Of a DNA stretch of 64,000 nucleotides, positions 52,746 through 59,244 are shown piece by piece (the stretch's first letter is position 1; every line of letters begins with the position of its first letter). Under the pieces are notes generated by a model. The model saw only the letters and a list, made by a program, of their open reading frames with translations. It made no database searches and was not told the DNA's origin. The stretch lies in the NCBI GenBank assembly GCA_963818775.1, contig CAWFUF010000022.1:1-64000 (forward strand), in the 5' to 3' direction. Source of the DNA: JAMXLO01 sp963818775 (GTDB taxonomy: Bacteria; Pseudomonadota; Alphaproteobacteria; Acetobacterales; Acetobacteraceae). The translations under genes were made by a program, and so were the position numbers.

Positions 52746-53747
52746 TTATTTGTAAAGCGGCTGCATTTCGCGCTCGGCGCGGGTCGCCTCGAGATCGTCC
52801 TCGACGAAGGCCCGCACCACTTCGACCACCGGTTCATGCGAGGCAAAGCCCAATGTGTGAGCGCGTACCGCCTCGAAAGCCGCCGGCCACAGACCAACGA
52901 TGGCGGAAATTTCCTTGTCCTCGACGCGGCGCACCAGTGCGGACGCGCCCGTCTTCACAGCATCCAGCGCCTGCAACAGATGCGCGATCGTTGTGCTGAC
53001 GCCTGGTGGATTGATGCTGCGGTCGAGACCCATCAGCGTGCTGTCCATCGCCGCAGCGTGCAGCAGCCAGTCGACGGCGCGGCGCGGGCTGCACACCCAT
53101 GCGGCGAATGCGTCGGACACCGGCAGTTCCGCGGGCAGCCCGAGGAGCGGCTCGCGGACGATCGCCGAGAGGAATGAGCTGGCAGCGCGGTTGGGTCGGC
53201 CGGGACGGACGATCACCGTGGGCAGGCGGATCGAGACCGCGTCGAGGAAGCCGCGTCGCGTGGCATCTGCCAGGATCAGTTCTGCAGCCGCCTTCTGAGC
53301 GCCGTAGCTGTTCGCTGGAACCTGTCGTGCGTCGTCGCCGAGTACCGCGTCCTGACCGCCGGAAAAGCTTGCGACGGACGAGGTGAACACGACACGCGGC
53401 GGCGTGCCCCCGTCAGTGACGAGGCGGCGGCAGGCATCGACCACGGCATCGATGCCACGCAGGTTGACGCGGCGTCCCAGGTCGTAATCGGCCTCGGCCT
53501 GGGCGGAGACCACTGCGGCGAGGTGAAAAACCACGTCGGTGCCAGGCGGTATGGCCTCTGGCGGCAAGTCCACGAGGTCGCCCGCCATCGCAGTGATCGG
53601 GAATGCGGCTTCCGGCGTTGACCGCGCCGCGAGGTCCATCAGCGTCAGGGCCGTGATCGGCCGGTCGCCTAACTTGCCGTCCTGCGCCAGGCGGGCGGCG
53701 ATTTTGCGGCCGAGGAACCCGGCGCCGCCCAATATCGATATTTTCAC
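52746..53747 (-). CDS. denD: NAD-dependent epimerase/dehydratase-family oxidoreductase (D-erythronate dehydrogenase-like)
   Basis: 333 residues, extended SDR. Cofactor motif GGAGFLG (7-13), FHLAAVVS, FTSSVASFSGG, and the YxxxK motif SYGAQKAAAE. Overall pattern (PTVIVRPGRPNRAASSFLS; REPLLGLPAELPV) fits DenD, which oxidises D-erythronate to 2-oxo-erythronate. The usual partners (DenK/OtnK kinase, OtnC aldolase, OtnI isomerase) are not in the window, so the substrate assignment is tentative. Confidence 0.78.
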   Translation of the reverse strand: MKISILGGAGFLGRKIAARLAQDGKLGDRPITALTLMDLAARSTPEAAFPITAMAGDLVDLPPEAIPPGTDVVFHLAAVVSAQAEADYDLGRRVNLRGIDAVVDACRRLVTDGGTPPRVVFTSSVASFSGGQDAVLGDDARQVPANSYGAQKAAAELILADATRRGFLDAVSIRLPTVIVRPGRPNRAASSFLSAIVREPLLGLPAELPVSDAFAAWVCSPRRAVDWLLHAAAMDSTLMGLDRSINPPGVSTTIAHLLQALDAVKTGASALVRRVEDKEISAIVGLWPAAFEAVRAHTLGFASHEPVVEVVRAFVEDDLEATRAEREMQPLYK

Positions 53748-53849
53748 CGATCAGTCCTCCGATTGCAGCGTATCATGAACCGCTCCACGGTACTGCCGTG
53801 CTCGGTCCGCTGCCCTGCCGTCTGTTTTATCAGTCCAGGCTTCGGCAGC

Positions 53850-54528
53850 AGCCGGATAGCATCACTTCCTGATCTCGGTTTCCAGCGCGCCAGGGCGGAG
53901 ATCACTTCGTGGGATGGCTACGAGATAACGCCATTGCGCGATTTGCCCGCCCTTGCCCAGCGGGCAGGTCTGGGCGCGATCCGGCTGAAGGACGAAGCGA
54001 CCCGCTTCTGCCTGGGCCAGCTACAAGGCGATTGGCGGTGCGTACGGCGTGGCATGCGTGCTGGCCACCGCACTGGCGCAGCACGGCCTTCCGTTGGAGG
54101 CACTGTCAGCCCAACGACGGCTACCGCGATGTGACCGAAGGCATCACGGTTCACCTGTGCCACCGATGGCAATCACGGCCGCGCCGTCGCCTGGACCGCG
54201 CAGCGCTTCCGCTGTCGGTGTCCAATCTTCGTCCACGAGAGCGTGAGCCAGGCACGGATGGACGCGATCGCCCGATACGGTGCGGAGGTCCGCCGGTGCC
54301 CGGCACCTACGACGATGCCGCCCGAGAGGCCTCGCGACAGGCGGCGGCCAACCGATGGTTGCATGAGTCTCCTCGCCGGGTCCGGCATCGTTGGTGGCGC
54401 CCCCGGCGCCGCGTGGTTCGCCGGCTGATAGGTCCAGCCGTGTCCTGGCGTTCATTACGGAAGATGCGACCGATCCGAACTCTTCTGAGCGGTTGGTGGG
54501 CATTTGTCGGAACCAGCTGGAAGCTTAG
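53850..54528 (+). pseudogene. degraded 2,3-diaminopropionate ammonia-lyase gene
   Basis: Pieces of a PLP-dependent ammonia-lyase can be read in sequence across changing frames. They are GYEITPLRDLPALAQRAGLG and AIRLKDEATRF; then SYKAIGGAYGVACVLATALA with the PLP lysine; DGYRDVTEGIT; TCATDGNHGRAVAWTAQRF and VHESVSQARMDAIARYGAEV; VPGTYDDAAREASRQAAAN; and finally SRVLAFITEDATDP before TAG (54526). Shifts occur near 54018, 54111, 54152 and 54296. About 200 middle residues are missing after 54360. All parts match the order of diaminopropionate ammonia-lyase (YgeX/DpaL). Clearly non-functional. Fills the 913-base gap after the denD-like gene. Confidence 0.88.
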
Positions 54529-54660
54529 GATAGTTCGGACGTGACGACTCCGATCGGACGTGCCATGCTCGCGAAGACGTTTGCCTTCTCAAGCGGTTGT
54601 AATCCACGATTGCTGTTAACCGGACACGAATTGGTTCGTAGTAGCCACTAGGAACTGCGA

Positions 54661-55209
54661 GTGGCCAGAAGGGTGCGCGCGATAATGGTGGGCCAAAAGC
54701 CGCTGATTGGAATTTTGCTGACGACTGGTTTTGCCTATGGCCTTTATCCCTATGTGGCCTTGTATGAGCTGGGCCAGGCCGTCCGGCAGGGCGACGCAGT
54801 GAGACTGGAAACCATGGTCGACTGGGCCTCGGTACGCGAGGGGATCAAGGAAGACATCTGCGATCAGGTGGTCGAGCAACCGGAACCGGCACAAAAGAGT
54901 GGCCAGCTTCCGCCGTTCGGCGCGGGCTTCGTGCGCGGCATTGCAACCAATACGGTGGACAAACGGGTGACGCCCGAGGCGCTGGTCGCGGCGACGCAAC
55001 AGCCTGCTCGTGAACGGTTGGCCAAAAGTGACGGAGTGCGGGTGAACTGGGCGTTTTTCGTCAGCCCGTCGGCGTTTATGGTGGACCTGGGGACGTCAGG
55101 TAACTTCGCGCCGATCCGTCTGCAAATGGATCTCCGCGACGGCGCATGGCACGTGACGCGGGTCTGGCTGCCGCCCGAGATGCTCGATGGGGCAGGCGCG
55201 GGGACCTAG
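54661..55209 (+). CDS. DUF2939 family protein
   Basis: 182 residues from a GTG with AGGAAC upstream. One N-terminal hydrophobic segment (about 14-32, PLIGILLTTGFAYGLYPYVAL) anchors a periplasmic domain containing LYELGQAVRQGDAVRLETMVDWASVREGIKED-type segments, as in DUF2939. Function unknown; probable membrane-anchored protein. The 261 bases after it (55210-55470) hold no recognisable gene, only the regulatory site below. Confidence 0.82.
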   Translation: MARRVRAIMVGQKPLIGILLTTGFAYGLYPYVALYELGQAVRQGDAVRLETMVDWASVREGIKEDICDQVVEQPEPAQKSGQLPPFGAGFVRGIATNTVDKRVTPEALVAATQQPARERLAKSDGVRVNWAFFVSPSAFMVDLGTSGNFAPIRLQMDLRDGAWHVTRVWLPPEMLDGAGAGT

Positions 55210-55426
55210 CCGGCACCGGCTGCCTAGTTGGAATTCACGACGACGAGGCGCACCGCCAACATTCCTCACTGATCGCACGAGCTAGGTGCTGCATTCAGTC
55301 CGGCAACGCATCTGGACGATGGCGGTGCGTGTGATTGGGGCCACGCGCCAGATCCTCGCCAAGGAAAATATTCTGAGCCATCGATAGTTGTTCCTTGCCA
55401 TCTACATGCAACCTATGGTTTTATAT

Positions 55427-55441
55427 GTTCGTCTTATGTTC
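55427..55441 (+). promoter_or_regulatory. LexA (SOS) box, alphaproteobacterial type
   Basis: GTTC-GTCTTAT-GTTC is an exact match to the alphaproteobacterial LexA consensus GTTC-N7-GTTC. It ends 29 bases before the ATG at 55471, inside an AT-rich promoter area (TATATG just upstream may be the -10). It is the only exact match I noticed in the intergenic regions, though I did not scan every base computationally. Confidence 0.65.
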
Positions 55442-55470
55442 TTCAAGATCGCCTCAAAAGGAGACGCGCC

Positions 55471-55854
55471 ATGGGTGCAAACGCCAACCGGGCACAATCC
55501 GATCTCCGCCCCAGAATTGCCCCTAATCGCCGCTGCCAACCGTTCCGTGACGCCGAGGAGGCATGGCTGTGGACCATGGCCGCACTGATGGCGCGGCGCG
55601 AGGGTGCCCGTTTCAGGGCCAATCAGGGTTTGGTCGTGCGCCCATGTGAGCCGGACGACGTCGTGAAGTGCCTGGACGGGCTCTATCGCCGGCGCCGGAT
55701 CGACCTTGTGCACGCGCGTATACTGCGCATCTGGGGCGAGCGGCAGGCTTCCCCGAATCCAGCATTCCCGGTCGAGCGCTGCGACTGGAGGTTGTGGCGC
55801 GAGGCTCTCGAGCGGCTCGAGTGGCCCTTGCGGGCCAAGGGGATTGTGGGATGA
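55471..55854 (+). CDS. conserved hypothetical protein, predicted SOS-regulated
   Basis: 127 residues, soluble, basic N-terminus. The core (about 25-125: FRDAEEAWLWTMAALMARR; RPCEPDDVVKCLDGLYRRRR; DLVHARILRIWGERQ; WRLWREALERLEWPLRAKGI) is rich in Trp/Arg/Leu helices. I believe similar proteins occur in other Alphaproteobacteria, but I know no function. AAAAGGAG precedes the ATG at 55471. The exact LexA box just upstream predicts DNA-damage induction. Confidence 0.75.
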   Translation: MGANANRAQSDLRPRIAPNRRCQPFRDAEEAWLWTMAALMARREGARFRANQGLVVRPCEPDDVVKCLDGLYRRRRIDLVHARILRIWGERQASPNPAFPVERCDWRLWREALERLEWPLRAKGIVG

Positions 55855-55877
55855 TTATTACAAATAGGAAAATTTAC

Positions 55878-55905
55878 TTGACAAAAGACACGCTCATTGC
55901 ATAGT
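55878..55905 (+). promoter_or_regulatory. sigma-70 type promoter
   Basis: TTGACA (55878-55883), 16-base spacer, CATAGT (55900-55905; 4 of 6 to TATAAT). The alternative -10 TAGTCT at 55902 has an 18-base spacer. It stands in a markedly AT-rich patch right after the SOS gene stop. Predicted transcription start near 55912. Confidence 0.6.
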
Positions 55906-55911
55906 CTGTCG

Positions 55912-56000
55912 CAGTCAACGGGCGGACTATGTGCCTGCTGACCTTTCTCCTCCTCAAACCTCAAGGGGCTGCCGCGATCCGCGGCGGCCCCTTTCTTTTT
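55912..56000 (+). ncRNA. candidate small RNA or attenuated leader
   Basis: The stretch lies between the promoter at 55878 and the strong terminator at 55965-56000, about 90 bases. It also contains a short open frame from 55929 (MCLLTFLLLKPQGAAAI), Leu-rich before the hairpin, as in a leader peptide. Two readings are possible: an independent small RNA, or a transcription-attenuation leader for the gene at 56021. No known RNA family is recognised. Confidence 0.45.
55965..56000 (+). terminator. strong intrinsic terminator
   Basis: A 12-base-pair stem, GGGGCTGCCGCG (55965-55976) with CGCGGCGGCCCC (55980-55991) including one G-T pair, closes a three-base loop. TTTCTTTTT follows. It is the best Rho-independent terminator in the window. 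It sits between a promoter and the next start codon rather than after a gene. Confidence 0.85.
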
Positions 56001-56020
56001 GCCCGAAGGGACCTCCTGCC

Positions 56021-56257
56021 ATGGCGTTCGCCATCCGCAATCTCTCCGTGCTCGCCTATGCCAACGGCTTCACGCTGTGGCACTACAAGGCTGGCAAGGA
56101 CCGGCTCAATCACATCGAAGAAGTCGATTTCTTTGCTGACGCCGCGGATATGCTGGCGGAAGGCGACATGATGATCGTCTCGGCATCCGACGGAGGCCGC
56201 ATCGTGACCATCGCCTCGGGGACCGCTGGCGAAATCACCACCGCGCCACTGGTATGA
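56021..56257 (+). CDS. small prophage-type hypothetical protein
   Basis: 78 residues: MAFAIRNLSVLAYANGFTLW, then HYKAGKDRLNHIEEVDFFADA, then GDMMIVSASDGGRIVTIASG. I recall closely similar small proteins from alphaproteobacterial prophage structural regions, but this was not searched. AAGGGA precedes the ATG at 56021. Function unknown; no capsid, portal or tail genes are near, so it is part of a remnant. Confidence 0.65.
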   Translation: MAFAIRNLSVLAYANGFTLWHYKAGKDRLNHIEEVDFFADAADMLAEGDMMIVSASDGGRIVTIASGTAGEITTAPLV

Positions 56258-56261
56258 TCGC

Positions 56262-56549
56262 TTACCGCCGCGGCGGTATCGGTCGGTTGAGCACTTCGCG
56301 TGCGTGCTTCAGCGAGCCGGCCTCGGTGATCGCGTACCGGCCGTCCCGCTGGTCCTCGGCCAGGCCCATCGCGGCCAGGCGCTCCAGGCAGAAGCCGTCC
56401 TTCATTCCGGCCGGCCGGCCGGCCGTACCGCTCAGCATTAGCCTGTGGAGCGCCGAGCGGCAGCAGGTTTCCAGGTAGGGCTCGTTCCACACCTGCGGGA
56501 TTGTCGCCGTCAGCACCTCGCATGACAAGCTACGGAGAACATCGACCAT
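56262..56549 (-). CDS. small winged-helix-like hypothetical protein
   Basis: 95 residues. The C-terminal half (GMKDGFCLERLAAMGLAEDQ, then DGRYAITEAGSLKHAREVL) has the pattern of a winged-helix DNA-binding wing (short helix, turn, RYxIT-EAG strand). Converges with the gene at 56021 (stops four bases apart) and its start overlaps that of the gene at 56548 on the other strand. Probably prophage-derived. Reality of the gene is likely but not certain. Confidence 0.5.
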   Translation of the reverse strand: MVDVLRSLSCEVLTATIPQVWNEPYLETCCRSALHRLMLSGTAGRPAGMKDGFCLERLAAMGLAEDQRDGRYAITEAGSLKHAREVLNRPIPPRR

Positions 56550-56979
56550 GAGCGAGGCCGAACGTCCCGGGCAACGCCTGCGGGTGGTCTGGGAATTCAG
56601 CTTGGTCGCCCTGCTGCAAGGTATCCAGGTCGCCTCGCTGCTGATCGCCCTCGTCTACTGGTTTGTGCTGAATGCCAATCGCGGCCAGGACAATGAGCGC
56701 CGACTGGCGGAATTGCAGGCGAGCGTCTCCGGGCAGATCACCGAGCTCCGCCAGGCGGTGGCCGTTGGGCTTTCCGATGTCCGCCAGCAGCTCAACGCAT
56801 TGCCCGATACGCGCGCGCGACTTGACCAGGCGGAAAAGCACCTGGCTGAGGTCGATGCCCGGTACGGCAACCTCGATACCCGCATTGGTGTGGTCGAGCG
56901 GCAGATGGTGGAGTTGCACAGCGACATGAGCTCGATCACCCGGGCGAGCAACGTGCCGTTGCCAGGGACACGGCGATGA
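56548..56979 (+). CDS. membrane-anchored coiled-coil protein (Rz-like)
   Basis: 143 residues. N-terminal membrane segment (about 20-42, VALLQGIQVASLLIALVYWFV). A long predicted coiled coil (about 48-130: NERRLAELQASVSGQITELR; TRARLDQAEKHLAEVDARYG) follows. The layout is that of phage inner-membrane spanins (Rz), and the next gene encodes a small lipoprotein overlapping it, as Rz1 does. Sequence similarity to a named spanin is not claimed. Confidence 0.6.
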   Translation: MSEAERPGQRLRVVWEFSLVALLQGIQVASLLIALVYWFVLNANRGQDNERRLAELQASVSGQITELRQAVAVGLSDVRQQLNALPDTRARLDQAEKHLAEVDARYGNLDTRIGVVERQMVELHSDMSSITRASNVPLPGTRR

Positions 56980-57251
56980 TACGCACGGCCGCCTTGATTC
57001 TGCCGGCGCTGGTGCTTGTCGCGTCCTGTGTTACACCGCCGCCGCGTAAGCCGCCCGGCCCGGAGCCCGGTCCGCAGCGGTGCCAGGAAGGCATGCCGGT
57101 GCCTCGGGCGCCACGCCGGCCACGTACTGTCGAACAACTCGGCGCGTGGGCGCTCACCGCCGAGCGTGCGGCGCGACAAACCGAAAACGCGCGGGCAGCA
57201 TGTGCCGACAGCTACGCGCAGCTCAGAGAATGGGTCGATATGGCGAGATGA
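56976..57251 (+). CDS. small Pro-rich lipoprotein (Rz1-like)
   Basis: 91 residues. Signal ends with VLVASC (lipobox VASC, Cys18). A Pro-rich stretch (VTPPPRKPPGPEPGP) precedes a helical tail (VEQLGAWALTAERAARQTEN). ATGA overlap with the preceding coiled-coil gene. A small Pro-rich outer-membrane lipoprotein is the hallmark of phage Rz1. Together they suggest a leftover lysis module without visible endolysin or holin. Confidence 0.58.
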   Translation: MIRTAALILPALVLVASCVTPPPRKPPGPEPGPQRCQEGMPVPRAPRRPRTVEQLGAWALTAERAARQTENARAACADSYAQLREWVDMAR

Positions 57252-57306
57252 ACCGCGACTGCCGGCTATCGTGGCGGTGCGACCGCAGGCATAACGATCC
57301 CCACTC

Positions 57307-58374
57307 ATGACGCCCGCGATTGCTTCCGCCTTCACACCACTCATGCGACGGGTTGATCCGGAGCGGGCGCACCTCCTGGCCCTGACCGCACTGCGCCTCG
57401 GCCTTGCCGGGCGATCGCGCGAGGCCGACGCCGCATGTCTGGCCGTCGAAGTGCTGGGTCGGCGGTTCGCCAATCCGATCGGCCTCGCTGCCGGGTTCGA
57501 CAAGGACGCGCTGGCAGTGCCTGCGCTGATGCGCCTGGGGTTCGGTTTCGTTGAGACCGGTACGGTGACGCCACGGCCACAGTCCGGCAATCCAAAGCCG
57601 CGGCTGTTCCGACTGGCGGCGGATGCGGCGGTGATCAATCGCATGGGCTTCAACAATGGCGGCCTCGACGCCTATCTCGCCCGGCTCGCCCAGCGTCCGC
57701 GCGGTCCCGTCGTACTCGGCGCGAATGTCGGCATCAACAAGGATGGTGCCGATCCCGGGCGCGATTATCCTGACCTGATCGCAGCGGTCGCGCCGCACGC
57801 CGACTACGCGGTGATCAATGTCTCCTCGCCGAACACGCCGGGCCTGCGCGATCTCCAGGGCGAGACCCAGTTGCGTGCGATCCTGCATGCCGTTGCGGAG
57901 CGCGTGCCGACCCGCCCTCCACTGCTGGTGAAGATTGCGCCCGATATCAATGACGAGGCATTGGCGGCGCTTGTGGAGACCTGTGTCGCCGGGGGCGTCC
58001 AGGGACTGATCGTGACGAACACGACTATCTCTCGGCCCCCAGGACTACGTTCGCCGCTGGCGCATGAGGCGGGCGGTCTGTCCGGTGCGCCATTGTTCCG
58101 GCTCTCCACCGCGGTGCTGGCTCGGGCCTTTCTGCTGGCCCGCGGGCAACTCGTGCTGATCGGTGTCGGTGGCATTTCTACCGGCGATCAGGCACTGACC
58201 AAGATTCGCGCGGGCGCGTCGCTGGTGCAGGTCTACACCGCCTTCGCCTACGCCGGTCCTGCGCTCATACCACGTTTGAAGCGCGAACTCACCGGCGCCC
58301 TGAGCGCCGGCGGCTTCGCAAGCGTGCAGGATGCGGTGGGCAAGGACGCGCAGCGTCTGGCAGAATACGGCTGA
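57307..58374 (+). CDS. pyrD: dihydroorotate dehydrogenase (quinone), class 2
   Basis: 355 residues. FMN enzyme oxidising dihydroorotate to orotate in pyrimidine synthesis, passing electrons to quinone. N-terminal helices (MTPAIASAFTPLMRRVDPERAHLL) give membrane association. Signature NPIGLAAGFDKDA and VETGTVTPRPQSGNPKPR, catalytic Ser in NVSSPNTPGLR, and FMN contacts GLIVTNTTI and GVGGIS. Its stop overlaps the start of the HAD gene by one base. Confidence 0.96.
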   Translation: MTPAIASAFTPLMRRVDPERAHLLALTALRLGLAGRSREADAACLAVEVLGRRFANPIGLAAGFDKDALAVPALMRLGFGFVETGTVTPRPQSGNPKPRLFRLAADAAVINRMGFNNGGLDAYLARLAQRPRGPVVLGANVGINKDGADPGRDYPDLIAAVAPHADYAVINVSSPNTPGLRDLQGETQLRAILHAVAERVPTRPPLLVKIAPDINDEALAALVETCVAGGVQGLIVTNTTISRPPGLRSPLAHEAGGLSGAPLFRLSTAVLARAFLLARGQLVLIGVGGISTGDQALTKIRAGASLVQVYTAFAYAGPALIPRLKRELTGALSAGGFASVQDAVGKDAQRLAEYG

Positions 58375-59240
58375 TGGAACACCTGCCAGGCTTCGCGCCT
58401 CTCGCTGACCGGTATGACGGCTTCATCCTCGATCTATGGGGAGTCATCCATGACGGGGTGAATGCGTTTCCACATGCCGTCGATTGCCTTGTCCGGCTCC
58501 GCGATGCGGGCAAGCGCACGCTGCTGCTGTCCAACGTGCCGCGGCCGAACGACGCAGCGCAGGCGATGATGCGCACGATGGGCATTCCGGACGACCTCTA
58601 CAACGATATACTAACCAGCGGCGAGGCGGTGCGCCGCGCCTTGCGGCGGCCGCCCGACCTGTGGTGGGCGGAACTCGGCGAGCGCGTCTTCCACCTCGGC
58701 CCGGAACGCGACCGTGGCGTGCTGGAGGGTCTGGACCTGACCAAGGTGGCCGAGCCCGCGGATGCGAATTTCGTGCTCAACACCGGTCCGGATGATCATC
58801 GCAATCCCACCGAGATGGCCGAATTCGAGGACGTGCTGCAGGACTGCGCGCGCCATCGTCTGCCGATGATCTGCGCCAACCCGGATATGCAGGTGATCCG
58901 TGGCGGCGTTCGCGTGCTGTGCGCCGGATCGCTGGCACTGCGCTATCAGGAACTGGGCGGCGACGTTCGCTCGCTTGGCAAGCCGGATCCGGCGATCTAC
59001 CAGCCGGTGCTGCAAAGTCTCGGTGTGTCGGTCGGACGCGTGCTGGCGGTCGGCGATGCATTGCACACCGACATTGCCGGAGCGGCGGGGGTCGATGTTG
59101 CTGCCTGCTGGGTTCTCAGCGGCATTCATGGCGAGGCGCTGGTGGACGGATCGGGGCGCTATGACGTTGCCAGAGCGGAGGTTTTGGCGAGCGAGGCATG
59201 CGTCGCGCCGATTGCGACCATTCCGCGCTTTGCCTGGTGA
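58374..59240 (+). CDS. HAD-superfamily hydrolase (class IIA, TIGR01459 type)
   Basis: 288 residues. Motif I FILDLWGVIHDG (Asp nucleophile with Trp-Gly variant), motif II LLLSNVPRP, motif III Lys in LGKPDPAIY, motif IV VGDALHTDIAGA. NagD-like class IIA cap between. Fits the alphaproteobacterial family named TIGR01459 of unknown substrate. Translationally coupled to pyrD. Converges with mgtA. Confidence 0.92.
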   Translation: MEHLPGFAPLADRYDGFILDLWGVIHDGVNAFPHAVDCLVRLRDAGKRTLLLSNVPRPNDAAQAMMRTMGIPDDLYNDILTSGEAVRRALRRPPDLWWAELGERVFHLGPERDRGVLEGLDLTKVAEPADANFVLNTGPDDHRNPTEMAEFEDVLQDCARHRLPMICANPDMQVIRGGVRVLCAGSLALRYQELGGDVRSLGKPDPAIYQPVLQSLGVSVGRVLAVGDALHTDIAGAAGVDVAACWVLSGIHGEALVDGSGRYDVARAEVLASEACVAPIATIPRFAW

Positions 59241-59244
59241 GTGA

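Noticed and set aside
55210..55400. Short open frame ending GATRQILAKENILSHR, possible gene fragment
   Set aside because: Too short, no start, and no family could be named; left unannotated.
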